A DNA stretch of 64,000 nt from Phaeoceros laevis (GCA_049999765.1 JBNGIQ010008768.1:57125-121124); one strand, 5' to 3'; numbered from the stretch's first letter, positions 52,793 through 64,000 are shown. A program made the numbers and translations. The notes: a model not told the origin generated them from the sequence alone.

Positions 52793-54981
52793 TTACCTTC
52801 TGGTGGAAGGCTGGTCACTAGCAGCACTCGATTCCAAAAGCTTACTCAACCCAGCAATATCGGCCATTCCCACTTTCGTGGATGTTGATGGTCGATTAGA
52901 GCTCTGACTAAACAGCTGTGGGTCAAAGAAGACTACTATGACAGTTATGTCATCATGGAAATGCCGCCTTATACCCTTTTCAATTCTTTTCAGGTCAGCA
53001 TAGCGCATTTCCCTCTTTCTAGCAGCTTTTTGCAAAGCCGCCTTGATCAGCCTTCGAGCACTTCCCTGACAACAACCCATGTAAGTGTCAGTGGCGATGA
53101 GGATGGTCTAAACCTAAGATAAACTCATGTCAGTTATAACTCAAAAACACAATATATATTCTTCGACCTCAAACTTAACAATCACCCGAACTCAAGCAGA
53201 CAAACCATACTAACCGAACGAGGATTTTGGCGTGCAATATCAACCGCCTCTTGATTACTCAAGTGCTCCCAAAGTCCATCTGAAGCGAAAATCACAAACT
53301 GATCTTCTGAACGGAGCTTGTGACAACCCACGAATGGTTCTGCACTCAAAACAGGCCTCTTCAGCGTGTCTGGAAGCCTAAACTTTGACATCAACGGGTC
53401 CCTGTTGAACTCTGCCCTTTTCAAGTATGCATCCCCGATGGACTTCGAGACCTGCACAGTTTGCCGCAAGTAAACGTCACTAGCAGTCCTACTTTTTACT
53501 GCCCTACCTCTTACTGCAGAACTTTGTCCCAAAACAGTAGTAGCATATCCATACCTGAATAATGCCTTTCACACGCCATACCCCATGCTTCATAACAACT
53601 ATGTGAGGGTCATCAGGATGTAAGGCTCTGAGCTCATCTCGTACTGTATCAATACTTGCATTGTGCTCCGTAGACAGCTGAACTGCTGAAACAGGGCCAC
53701 CTGATTTAACACAAGTTCCCAGCACAGCTCGAGAATCTCCTAGACTGGCTATGTACAATGTTGCCTCATGTATTACTCCAACCAGACAACATGCACCCAC
53801 AGCTGCAACTTGTGGTTTTGCTAGCCAAGATTGAGACACAACACCCAGAAATCCTTCCTCTGTCTCAGCAAACGCCTTCTTCAATACATCACTAGAGATT
53901 CCACCATACTCCTCGGCAATTTCTGGAGAGGCAAGAGCATTGAAAATTAGACTCGTTTCTTGAGCATAGGAGCACAACTATCGAATAAACATGAACAGCT
54001 TTAGAAACAAGTCTACCTTGATAAAAAAGCCAAACACACGCCACCTTCGAGGCGTTTCCTAGTTCACCAGGTTTAGCATGCTATAGCTACAGTTCACCCA
54101 GGATCTGGACAATCACCCCTGGGCACATGAATAACCAGCCAAGGCCTTATACACAATTTGCATGTTCAATACTCACACAGCGACAAGATTGCAGCATACA
54201 CCTTGCAGCCAATGACAAATTTGATGATAGAAAAACGACATAAGAGAGGGTGCTAAAGCATAGAAGCTGGGCCATCACAATCACATAAATGACCCATTCA
54301 ATCCCCGAGCAGCCATTCAATCCAAAAGTTCGTCACAGTCTCGCATCCATTGACCTGAAGGAACCACAGAGACTGACTGTTTTGTTGGACTTTGCTGATG
54401 GGCAAGTGCCTACCATGATCGTGACTGCCCTCAAACAACAGCCTGCCCAAATACATCACTTGGGGGAGGTATCTTGACAAACCGAGTATGAGCCTTTGAT
54501 GCCTGAACAGCACCACTCCAAAGCTTTCCTCAGGTCTGACTAAGATCAACCTCGCCCGAGGCTACTACTGCTCATTGCCAGGAAAACCTTCAACCTTCAT
54601 GTATTAGATGGCAAATCTGACAGTACAGTGCTGGATATCAATCAGTAACCCCCAGGAAAAGCACATAAGGGACGGCAATAGAACCTTACTCTGCATGTTT
54701 GAGAACAGGTTGTCATTGACATAACGCGCAGCATCGGGCCCACCATGGCCATCATAGACACCAACGAATGTGCCATAGGGGCCACTCTCCACCTGACTTT
54801 GGTCTTCGAGGAATTCATTCGCCTGAACGACAGCAATGGAGAAGTCTCCTACTGTGTGGGAACACAAGTCCCTATACCATAGCAAGGTATCATGGACTTC
54901 TGAAGATTCTGTGTCTATGTGCGCATAGCGCTCTACTGGCCGCCAACATGCAGATAGCAACTTCATCACCCACGCGAACAT
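52793..54981 (-). CDS. Protein phosphatase 2C, plant clade D type
   Basis: Mg/Mn-dependent Ser/Thr phosphatase. Clade D PP2Cs dephosphorylate plasma-membrane H+-ATPases and are inhibited by SAUR proteins in flowering plants. Four exons join in frame: 54981-54690, 53958-53555, 53451-53215 and 53065-52793, giving 401 residues, typical for the clade. Motifs: [20 protein letters not shown], the metal-binding [36 protein letters not shown], the [18 protein letters not shown] block, [32 protein letters not shown] and the end [16 protein letters not shown]. The catalytic aspartates are all present. Intron 1 is long (731 bases) and the others are short. A C-terminal Ser-rich tail of about 40 residues follows the domain. 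Confidence 0.95.
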
Positions 54982-56300
54982 CCCTCATCTCAACCATATG
55001 CAGAAAAGCACATTACTTTGATCTCTCCCATTACTCTCCTCCTCGAGATTCGTGTACATGACATATGCTCAGCATCTTCAACATATTCTTCAGATATGTC
55101 CTCGTGAATGTTACTACTTTTGTCATGTACAAATAAGAGGGCAGCCTCACAATTATTGATCTGTAGAGCACCTCGAGAAGGGCCGGACTCCGTTACCAGC
55201 TGTTTTGGAACACCGGCGAGGCCATTCGGCAATAATTTTTGAACCTTCTCACAATAATCTTCTCCTCAAGAATGGCTTACAAGGTCGTCCCGATTCTGTA
55301 TTTGCAGACAGTAATAAGGTCAGTTGCAATAAAATTACGCTTTGTAAGATGCAACCGTGAGAAACGAGAGCAAACAAAGATACTCTGAAACATCTCAGTA
55401 TCGACAAGCAACACTGCAGTCAGACGACAGTGCCCACTTCGAGACGTCAACAAGTAAGAAACTTCGGACCCAAGACTGAGCCAACAGTCAGTTCACAAGA
55501 CCTAATTCCAGTCGAGACCGCAAGCTCGTGCAATTCCTGCTTAGAATGCAAAAACAGATAGCTTTTCCTACGATGGACAAAATGACTAGCCCCAATTGAC
55601 CGAGACGTACAGCTCAAGACGCCGTACCCGCTCTGATTCCACCACATCCAACACAGAGTGCCATATAAACACCACAAGGTTTACAGGAAGAGACTGCCAC
55701 GACTTTCGACGTCAATTTCGCCTTCAAATCCCAGGCCGCCCTGAATCACCACAAGCACATGAACGGACAGCCGAAATTGAACAGACAGGAAGACGCATAT
55801 ATAGGCAGCCCGCTCATCAGGGCCAAGCAGAAGGAGTGGGCCACAGGCAGGCAAGGTTGTAGGGCCAATGCTGGATCAAAAAGTGCGCAGCTTCTGCTAG
55901 GACTTGATCATCTCATCACGACAATCCACATCCAACGGATAGCCAGACAAAGACCAAGCAGCGAACGGAGCTACAACTGGATCCGAAACCCACAACCACG
56001 CGACCCGCAGAAGAAGGGGAGAGCGCAAGAAGCGAAGGGTACCAGTGGCGATATGCGCGGGCCCTATGGATGTCGCGAAGCATGCAGAAACCGGAAGAAG
56101 TGGGGCGATGGTTCTGCTGGAGGCTCTGCGAGGTGGAAGGGGAAATGGTGTCTTGAGCAAGGGTAAATGTGAAAGTTGTAAAGAAAATAGTAGGTGAGCG
56201 ATGTGATTGTTGGTAACAGTAACTTCAGAGCGTCTGGAATTGACCTACCGCTTACCGCTTACCCACCACCCATTCTGCGAGTTTGAGCTGTCCACGGCGA
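54982..56300. other. Divergent intergenic region between PP2C and methyltransferase genes
   Basis: 1.3 kb between opposite start codons. Frames such as 55596-55862 and 55759-56166 plus are of mixed, repeat-free composition without domains. A PP2C leader intron could lie here. No RNA gene was recognised. Confidence 0.5.
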
Positions 56301-58158
56301 ATGGGGCCTGTTTCTGTCTCCCGCTTTGTGGATTTGGCTCTGGTAGGTGTTGCCCTGTACTCTTGCTGCATTTTGGGCCTTCGAACAGGATGTGGACTTC
56401 ATGTTAATTCGCGGTGTTCTTTGCAGGCTCCTTGCCAGCTGGCGGGCCAGAAGCGTCTTTTGTGTCCTGCCAGGCAGCATTCGAGACGCCTCTCCGTAAG
56501 GAGCCAAGGGTCGTTGTTAACAGAAGATGATTCCCCTCCAGCTTCGCCTCTACCTGCTGCCTCTGCTGGAGCAATGGAGTTGGTGTCCGGAGCTGTGAAT
56601 GCCTTGTTCACGTACAAACCATTTTTCCGGTTTGCAGCTGGCAAAGCTAAGGAAATGATTGTGAAGCGGGGCACAGAGATAGGCCACCCCTGGGAACCGC
56701 AGTTGGCAGCTCTGAAGGTGCACGACTGGGACGCTGAGCTGAGGGCCTGTCAAAACAGGAATCTGGATTATCCTGAGGTACGATTGTTGTTGGGATGGAT
56801 TTTGGCCGTTGCGGGTAATGGCTCCGGCATTTCTAAAGCTATTTGGGGGATTTGCTGCAGTATTACCTCAAACCATTTCATGCCTATGAGAATGGCAATC
56901 TGTCATGGGACGCAGCCTGGGAGGTGGATCTTGCAGCAAAGAGTGTGCATGCGAATGTTTTTGATCCGGAGGTAGGCTATGCGGAATGTGACGAGGTGTA
57001 AAGGGCAGTCTCTAAAGAATTCACCTCCGGAAGTTCTCAGGATGCCATCGTTGTTTGCAGAGCAGGAGTTTTGTCCCATGAGTCTCGTCAGAAGCTCTTC
57101 CCGAGACTGATATTTACTGGCGTCAAGTCTGAGTAATGGTGCGCCAATGGCTTCATGCAGAGGAAGAAGTTAGATCCTGACGGTGACGAAAATTTGAGAA
57201 ACTCCTATCACGAGAAGATGCTTGAAATGCTCAGGATAACACCGAAGTCCATTGTGGATGTTGGGTGTGCTACTGGCCTAAGTACAATGGGTTTGTTCCA
57301 GGTAGGCACAGTCAGGTCGTTTTTCACCTTCCTCTATCTGACAAGTTTGTAGAGCTATGAGTGGGTTCCACATCTGAAACTTCAACTTTCAGGACTCAGT
57401 GAGACTATCTTGCAACATCTAGGTGTTTCCAGATGCAGAAGTAATTGTTGGAGCAGACCTCTCTCCGTTCTTCATCTCGGTTGCAAATTTTGGCCTCCGG
57501 CAAAAGGTGAATCTGACGATACTGTCATCCAGCATTCACTTAAATATCTGTGCTCCATGGGAGTTTGAAGTTGCTGGTCCGTCTCTTATCAGTGTTGCAT
57601 GAATGCAGGGCCTAGCCGCCCCCATTCAGTATGTACATGCAATGGGTGAGAACACCGGGTTGGCCTCTGGAGCCTTCGATTTGGTGTCCATTTGTTTGGT
57701 ATGCCACGAGCTTCCTCGCTATGCCACTAAGCAGGTAACAATCCTCTTCCCTAGTCCTCTCCATACTGTCACACCTGAAAACAGCATGTCGACCTGCTCT
57801 CTGTGAAACTGAACGTGACAGATCCTGGAAGAAGCCAACAGGCTGCTGAAACGAGGGGGTGCCCTGGCTATAATGGAAATGAACCCTCATTCACCACTCT
57901 TTCAAGCACTGGCGAACAACGTCTTTGCATTCACTGCGGTAAAGTCACATCGTTCTGCCAAGGTGGTTTTGGTACTACTCTTCCGCGATGAAGTTGGCTG
58001 ACGTCTAAATTGTTGCACAGTTCAAGTCGACGGAGCCTTATCTGGACGATTACAGAACATTCGACATTGAGAGTGCTATTGAAAACAGCGGTTTTACATA
58101 TCCTACCCAGGCTGAGAACTCACCGCGCCACCGGACAATTGTTGCTTACAAGCGATAA
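56301..58158 (+). CDS. Chloroplast-targeted SAM-dependent methyltransferase (class I, substrate unknown)
   Basis: Seven exons join in frame (56301-56777, 56861-56971, 57161-57301, 57423-57506, 57609-57734, 57822-57938, 58021-58158), 397 residues. The first 95 or so residues are Ser/Arg/Cys-rich with few acids, consistent with a plastid transit peptide. They are followed by the family block LFTYKPFFRFAAGKAKEMIV and the segment YYLKPFHAYENGNLSWDAAW. Rossmann motifs are SIVDVGCATGLST (motif I, SAM glycine loop), VIVGADLSPFFI (acidic loop), SGAFDLVSICLVCHELP (motif IV region) and KRGGALAIMEMNPHSPLF. The end is STEPYLDDYRTFD and a short tail. The family is widespread in plants and algae, but its substrate is not known to me. 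It is divergent from PP2C and convergent with the zinc-finger gene. Confidence 0.92.
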
Positions 58159-59488
58159 CTGGAGTCAAACAACGATATTACCTATGGTTCGAAAGGTCTT
58201 CCTTCGCATTTTGTTCAAGTCTTCTGGAAGTATCCTGTTTGACCACTGCCTGTTTCGACCAAAAGAAGTTTTCTACATCGGCTTCGGTCTACAATCACAC
58301 AGTAGCATAGCACAATAACGTGCGAACATGAGGGCACATCATCAACCTGCCACCGTACTACTTGAGGGTGGAATATCAATACAGTCATCGAGCTAATAGA
58401 TGCTAGAATATCAATATTCTGTCGCGGCATAACAACACACAGCCGACACACAGCCACATACTAGGTGGAAGAGGATTATTTTCGGCGCACCGCTGCAACA
58501 AGTCTGACATGACAACAAATCGAAGTTGAGAATCTGGTGACCATGATGATATCTGTGATCAGAGAGGACGCTTGAAGATCCCAAATCAGGGGACTCTACG
58601 TTGCTCCTGCAGGTCAGCAAATGCTTTCCTTTTGGCAGAAAGGGTGAGCCTCCCCTGACCTTGGGATGCTCACACGTCCTCCCTCATCAAATGATGTCGT
58701 CTCAGCAGGATCAAGATGCTTTCCCCTGAAGGACAGGTGATAACGGACGTGGTGGTGGTGATGGATGCGTCGAAGTGGAAGTCCTAAGATTGAGATGCAG
58801 CGAAACGTAATGTATCTAGACCGGTGACCAAAAACCGAAGGTGTATGCAAGGTGTGTACAGGAGGAGCACAGCAACCCAAGGGCTTGCATTATAATGAGA
58901 CTGACCAGTAGCTATGGGTGGTGTTCTTTAAACATTGCAAGGGACACGACTTTCACGCTGTCACCTGCCCAAAAGTGCACGCAATACGCTGGCACGGACT
59001 AAAGCGACTGCAAGGACACAGTTGAAGACATCCATAGTCCTCTCCACACAGTACATTGCTAACACACGGAAAACTCCTGAGAGTCCCACTTGGCGACCAA
59101 TGGCGACTAATGGACAAACAAACCATACTGAGAATATTCAGGAGGTAAACAATCTCGTGATTCTCGTCAACAATCTCATCAACCTCAACCTGAGGAAGGC
59201 CCAGAAGCATAGCAAACGAACACTGTGTAGTCCAGCTCTGAAGAACTTTCGTCATCATTTTACGAAAGCCACATCTTGTTTCTTTCAAACATGTTCAAGT
59301 CTTTGAAATCTTAAAAAGTAGGTCATAAAACACACTGCTCAATCCTACCATGATAGATCAGAAATGCCTAGAGCAAGCAGCACACGAACATCCAACAGTG
59401 AAGGTTCGCAACAGTTTTCTGCAAATGTGCAAGAGCTGAATGGCAACACGAAAATCTACACAGGTGAGTTGCTTGCGCATTTTTACAG
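58159..59488. other. Convergent intergenic region between methyltransferase and zinc-finger genes
   Basis: 1.3 kb with only short frames on either strand (for example 58614-58880 and 58953-59288 minus) and no domain. I cannot exclude a short non-coding RNA but see no tRNA, snoRNA or repeat signature. Confidence 0.5.
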
Positions 59489-60230
59489 TCAAAGCACGTC
59501 TTTTAGCTTTTTGGGAGGTTGCGCCAACCACTTAGCTCGGTAGCCGGTCCCTTTGCAGTCATCACAGGGCAAGCTACCCTGTGGCAGAACCAAGCTCACA
59601 CAGTATTAATATGTGCAAGCAACAACACGACAGAATGGAAGGAGCAGAATGAGGGTACAAGTAGTCACCTTGCCCAAACAAACGCGGCAGCTGGTATTAC
59701 GAGATGGTACTTCACACAGCATATTGTCACCCAGTATGAAAAACCCTGTCCCCTTACACCAGGGACAATCCGCCTCTCCGCTTGCTTCACATGAGACGCA
59801 CTGCACAGGCCTCGGTTGCTGCGACAGAGAGAGCTCAATTAGGGCAAAATCTTAGATGTCAAGGTTGTCAAGGACGTACTCATCTATCCTCATGGAAAAG
59901 CTGATCCACCTTCAGCACATGATTCGCTAACACCGACCCTTCAATACAGTCGTCCTCAACCAGAAGAGGGCAATCCAGAAACCCCAGAGAGCAAATTACC
60001 TTCGCGATCAACCAAGCCTGCTCCATTCGCTTCGCAAAGTCACCGACGTTTCCCGAAGTGCTGTCTGAAGGCCCCATGATTAACGCCTGGACTTGTCCCC
60101 TACTCCATCTGCCGGGCCCTTGCACGCGTACTCTAGACCTGCCGAGGCTATGCTTCCAAGCAGGGGCGCGGAGATCACATGACCAAGGGCAGCCTGCAAG
60201 TACGTCCGCCGCCCCTAATGCCCTGGCCAT
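59489..60230 (-). CDS. Chloroplast DnaJ-type zinc-finger protein without J domain (BSD2-like)
   Basis: Three exons join in frame: 60230-60000, 59818-59669 and 59578-59489, 156 residues. The N-terminal 65 or so residues are Ala/Arg-rich and resemble a plastid transit peptide. Then KRMEQAWLIAK leads into four Cys-pair motifs of the DnaJ central domain: CVSCEASG, CPWCKGTG, CRVCLGKG and CDDCKGTG, with GFFILGDNMLCEVPSRNTS between motifs 2 and 3 and GYRAKWLAQPP at the end. The family includes plastid proteins such as BSD2, LQY1 and PSA2 that act as chaperones or disulfide handlers in Rubisco or photosystem assembly. This subfamily is conserved in plants, but I do not know its client. The four motifs would bind two zinc ions. 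The first motif is degenerate in its glycines. Confidence 0.9.
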
Positions 60231-60956
60231 CCTTTACCCGAAGCGGGAAACTCCCAGCGGTAAGATTGATTGGCAACACTCCACAATTGCCAAGTCCCTT
60301 TCCAATTCGATACGATCCCAGTCCTTGCGAATCCAATTGCCAAAGCTGTCTCACCTAACTGCTCCTTCCTTTCCCTCAGTACCTCAAGCTTGGGGATAGC
60401 CAGGCTTGAGCAAACTCAATCTCCAACAGCCTCCTCGACGTGCTGTCAAATAGTCGGAACCCTTTTGCGCGGGTCATCCATGCATTTCAGAGGTAATTGT
60501 CATCTACTGTTGGAGCAGTTTGCAGCATTCCCTACTGTTACCTACAGATGTGCAGCTCATGCGCTTACGCAACCAAGGTGGAGAAGACGTGGAGCAAGCT
60601 TGGGCCAAGGCTACAGATTGACGCCTGCCTGGCTCTCACAGCGCACACCTCGCGGGCCAACAGCGACCTGTCTGTCGAGCTGTAGATCCCCTTGACCACG
60701 ACTAGCGAAACCCAAAAATTACCACCCTTCAGCGCGTCACGGTGCTCCTGATGAGGTGGCATGTGGACGGCCAGTTGCGCAAGTCAAGACGTGAACGATC
60801 CGCCTTACGTTCCGATTCGGTCGTTCACCGGGCTAGCCCGTTCGCCGAGGGTGACTCGTGTGACATTGAAGAATTCGAAACATATGATAAAGTTACTATA
60901 AAACATACACTTGATCTGCCCAGGTACTAGGCTGCAGTTAGTAGGTCACGCTTTTG
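60231..60956. other. Intergenic region between Kir-like and zinc-finger genes
   Basis: Both flanking genes are on the minus strand. The stretch should contain the Kir-like 3' end and the promoter of the zinc-finger gene. Plus-strand frames at 60058-60399 and 60270-60695 have no domain. Confidence 0.5.
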
Positions 60957-62350
60957 TCAAGACGCCTTCCTCTTTTTCAGCTTGCTAAGCTTCCTATGAT
61001 CCAAAAATTTGCTCCCATACTCATTCGCAATCCATTGATCCTCAAATTCTCGATCCCACAGAACTTCCCTATCGTACACAGTATACAGCCGCTCGCTGAA
61101 TATAGGTTGCATAGACGACCTTTCTGTTGCTAACACGGCTACAGTGAAAGAGGCATCTGCATCCAACAAACTCTGCACAGGTCCAAACCGCCAAAAAAGT
61201 GTCACATGACATACATTTCTGAGCCCTGTTTTCTTCTGGGCAGTGAATTGCTCCCTTCCAACCTCAAGCAGATTGCCAAAAGACATCTGTAAGGTTCAAA
61301 ACACGATCACCACAAGGTACCTGGAAGTCACTTTGTTCATGAAGAGGACTCTTTTCATCAATGACGTGCCGCAGGAGAAACCCATACTTGAGATACGCTT
61401 CTTCTGGGCGAACAAGAGCAAGATCGAAGGTATTGAGAAACTCCGACACAGTCCCGGGAGTCCTATCCCTCCGGCGAAGCACCAAACTAAATTTAGCATC
61501 AACCAACTCCATGGAGTGTGAGCCAGTAAGGTTCATCCTTACAATGAAGGACCTGCACAAGAGGAGTCATCAAGGAAATGAATGCCAGTTCGTTTCTTAA
61601 GCTACTGAGCCAGCGCTTAACTGGCTTAACCGAAGATTCTGATCAACAGCGTAACAATTACCTGCACTTTGCACTTCTAGGAGTTCGAAGAATTCGGTCC
61701 GCAAAGGCTTCTGCGGTGCCATCTTCTGTAATTAGTGCAACCGATGACCATTTAACAGGCTGAGCTGGCTGTGACAACCTATGGAACACTGCAGACGGCA
61801 GCGAATAGATTAATGCATAGAACCCCCACAGGTCTGGAAGCTTAGGCTAAGGAAATCTTCAGAGCATCACCGAGCAGACACAAAGGAGTAACAGGTGGCC
61901 AACCTCACCTGCACCACTGAGGAAAACAAAAATGAGCTGCGCTGTAAGCGTGTTGATGTTGGCTACCAGCAGGGAGTAGGGTGAGCGAGCCTCCACCCTC
62001 GTCCCATTAAAAGTGGTGCAGAGGGAGAGACTAAACATGAAAATCTTGAACAGGAACTCCCCTGCTGCATGGTCCATCCAATCAAAGAAGGTACGGCTGT
62101 CCCAGTCGTCATCGTGGATGACATGAAGGCCGTTGGCGTCCAGAAGGTAGAAGCAAGTGAAGAAGGCGCTGAGCAAGAGCGGTGTGCTCAGCATACAGAG
62201 GAAGAAAGCTGGCAACGGCAGTCTGAGCACATATATGTACAAATTGTACACTCTGTTCATCAGACAGTCGTCCTGCTTCACTTGTATCGTGGCAATGGCA
62301 GCTCTCCCCTTCTTAGCCTGCCCCAGGAGATCCTCCGCAGTCGCAACCAT
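60957..62350 (-). CDS. Inward-rectifier (Kir)-family channel-like protein with altered selectivity filter
   Basis: Four exons join in frame: 62350-61909, 61788-61662, 61552-61321 and 61172-60957, 338 residues. The layout is that of Kir/KirBac channels: an amphipathic segment near residues 33-45 (NRVYNLYIYVLRLP), membrane helix 1 (about 46-70), a pore helix (about 97-111), a filter position, membrane helix 2 (about 123-147) and FHRLSQP where Kir proteins have an AR-x-S-x-P-type linker. The cytoplasmic beta domain follows: SFIVRMNL, HSMELVDAKFSLVLRRRDRT, HVIDEKSPL, SSMQPIFSERLYTVYDREVLWDREFED. The K+ filter T-V-G-Y-G is replaced by T-T-F-N-G (residues 112-116), so K+ selectivity cannot be assumed. 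Role and location are unknown. An upstream leader exon is possible; the ATG at 62350 is the first convincing start. Confidence 0.8.
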
Positions 62351-63765
62351 CTCGCTGCCACTACCATCAATTGCTAGCTACGGTGAGTCACTCCCTATGC
62401 CTCAGCCTGACATCTTCCAAGGACTCCCTCCAATTCCAATCTCTGCTGCTCAACCTGTCGGGCCCCCTCCCGAGAATCATCGCCAAGTTGGGCCCTTAAT
62501 GGCAGCTGAAGCAGGCTCAAGGAGCATTCCTCGGCGCCTGAACTCCAGCAGTAGGGCTCGGATCTCCTTCAAAGTCCCTGCACCGGACGCACTGACGCTC
62601 CCCCTGCAACATCCACTTCCTACAATTCATCTGACACGCGGACGCAGAGCGACAACACCGGCATCCTTCCGCCTTAGACGATGCACCGGCTGCTGCCCTT
62701 GCCGCAATTTGACCAGGGAGAATGGATTGCACAACCCCTCGAGGCAGAATCCGCACAGTTTGCACGTGATCCGCCGCCGAGCTCCTAATCTATTCAGCTC
62801 TACTGTTTTGCAGGCAGGGTTCCAACCCTTTTCACTGCTCCTTCTCTGACCGGGTAGCAAAAAGCCGGGGAATCCGCGCGTCCGTATCGTATTTTCCGGA
62901 TGCGCCAGGCATCATGATGCCACACTTCCATTCACTTTATAATCAGTATCGGAGCTTGAGGTAATAAGACGATACTAAAACCACCCGGCGATAAATGTGT
63001 GTCACCATCAAAAATCCTGGTTATGACCAAGTGTTGAAAAATAGTGCTGGCAGCATCGTGGCTCCGCAGTCCGCAGTGCTGGGTGCAATTTGAGTGGTGC
63101 TAATGCCCGTGAAGGCCCTCAGAGTTAAAACTTTGCAGGTTTGCAGGATTAGGATGCCAGGAGCTGCCGTGCTGCCGTAGACATTGGTGGAGGCCTAGGG
63201 TGCTTCATTGCTGCACAGTGAGCTCAGCCTAGTCTTTTGTCTCCAGTGTTGAAGTTGTGGCTGTTAGTGGCAAGCTTGTGAGCTGGAAACAGCCTTTGGC
63301 GACAGTTTTGAAAATCAATCCATGCTCGTAGCTCTTTCTTGGAGGTTCAAACCTTCTTCAATTAGCCATTTCCATTGTTGTGGTGATCATTCGAAAAGCT
63401 CTCAATGTTTTGGCAAGCAAACAATCGAGTTGATAGGTAGAATATGTGGACGAATAAATGTGTAAAGACAAAAAAACAGAGAGCCTGAGCAGGTGTGAGA
63501 TAGAACTGCCACACCACTAGTGGGTGCAACAGGACTATGATTCTTCAAAGTTCGTATGATGGACAGATAGAGGGCAAAGCAGAGGTGCCAAGGGCAAATG
63601 GCATGGAAGAATCAGCAAGAAGAGACCGAGAAAAGACTGATGCAGCATCTGTGACGCGAGATTAGTGTAAGGGCTCTAGAGTCCTTACACTGAGGAGCCC
63701 TGATAGCCTAATCTAGGGCCCTCATAGTCTGAGCAACTTGGATCAATCAAGAGCACCTGGATAGA
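62351..63765. other. Intergenic region upstream of the Kir-like gene
   Basis: Minus-strand frames at 62517-62765 and 62627-62860 lie just upstream of the Kir-like start and could belong to a leader exon or transit peptide, but no splice model is compelling. From about 62900 to 63765 I see no gene. Confidence 0.45.
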
Positions 63766-64000
63766 TCATTTTGTAGCTTGGCTGCTCAGTGTCCGTGACG
63801 TGCAATTGAACACCTGCAAAGGCAGCCGTCTGGCCTCTACGAAGTCGAAACAAGCATCATCGACAGCAGTACTTGTGCACCATTTACACCGGTCTAAAGA
63901 ATCGCACTTATCCCTGGAGGCTATGTCCTCACAGTCGAAAGCCTCATTTGGTCTGCGCCGAGGAGCCGAGGCACATACATCCGCCATATTACCGGTGTGA
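63766..64000 (-). CDS. Small cysteine-rich protein, partial at window edge
   Basis: The minus-strand frame (63987-63766) encodes six ordered cysteines with spacing C-x8-C-x5-C-x2-C-x8-C-x15-C, including CKWCTSTAVDDACFDF and EARRLPLQVFNC. This kind of pattern occurs in small secreted plant domains that I cannot name with confidence. A splice acceptor just before the frame (GGCGCAG at about 63957-63963 on the reverse strand) suggests that the recognised part is an internal exon and that the gene continues past the right edge, where a signal peptide might lie. The residues after NC may be intronic. It could still be spurious, but the ordered cysteines and aromatic residues argue for a real exon. 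Confidence 0.5.
   Translation of the reverse strand, partial: HTGNMADVCASAPRRRPNEAFDCEDIASRDKCDSLDRCKWCTSTAVDDACFDFVEARRLPLQVFNCTSRTLSSQATK

Noticed and set aside
61263-61320. 34-base intron plus 24-base micro-exon in the Kir-like gene
   Set aside because: Skipping both as one ordinary GT..AG intron (61173-61320) keeps frame and aligns better with the Kir beta domain, so the tiny intron is unnecessary.

Overview
The window is nuclear DNA from a plant that makes flagellated sperm. Plant-specific or plastid-type genes (ferric reductase oxidase, ILR3-type bHLH, chloroplast D-ribulokinase, a chloroplast methyltransferase, a DnaJ-type zinc-finger protein, clade D-like PP2C) sit beside an axonemal dynein heavy chain and an alpha-tubulin N-acetyltransferase, both of which flowering plants lack. 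That combination points to a bryophyte, lycophyte or similar streptophyte; nothing seen fixes the lineage. Genes are split by GT..AG introns, mostly 80-150 bases long. It is a draft assembly: three 100-N gaps, and one 10-N gap flanked by an exact 47-base duplication that looks like an unmerged contig overlap.

Layout. 1-3.2 kb: no recognised gene. 3.2-7.2 kb: phosphatidylinositol synthase (-), TMEM230-like protein (+), mitochondrial ETF beta (+). 9.2-12.2 kb: RING-H2 protein with a myristoylation-type N terminus (+). 13.2-16.4 kb: MEC-17-type alpha-tubulin acetyltransferase (+) in AT-rich DNA. 18.5-21.6 kb: ferric reductase oxidase (+), convergent with a Tem1/Spg1-type GTPase (-, 21.7-23.1 kb). 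24.5-41.9 kb: DNAH6-like inner-arm dynein heavy chain (+), convergent with D-ribulokinase XK-1 (-), which is divergent from an intronless beta-adaptin (+). 47.9-49.7 kb: intronless DDX18/HAS1-type RNA helicase (-). 50.5-51.7 kb: ILR3-type bHLH (+). 52.8-55.0 kb: PP2C (-). 56.3-58.2 kb: plastid SAM methyltransferase (+). 59.5-60.2 kb: four-motif DnaJ-type zinc-finger protein (-). 61.0-62.4 kb: Kir-family channel-like protein (-) whose selectivity filter lacks the canonical sequence. 63.8-64.0 kb: edge of a small cysteine-rich protein (-).

The genes do not form one pathway. Two themes recur: sperm flagellum or microtubules (tubulin acetyltransferase, dynein, about 8 kb apart) and iron (ferric reductase and an ILR3-type regulator, about 29 kb apart). 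The most unusual item is the Kir-like protein: slide helix, two membrane segments and the immunoglobulin-like cytoplasmic domain are recognisable, but the TxGYG filter reads T-T-F-N-G. Exon joins given as exact were checked by reading-frame arithmetic on the sequence; family assignments rest on recalled conserved motifs, not on a database search.
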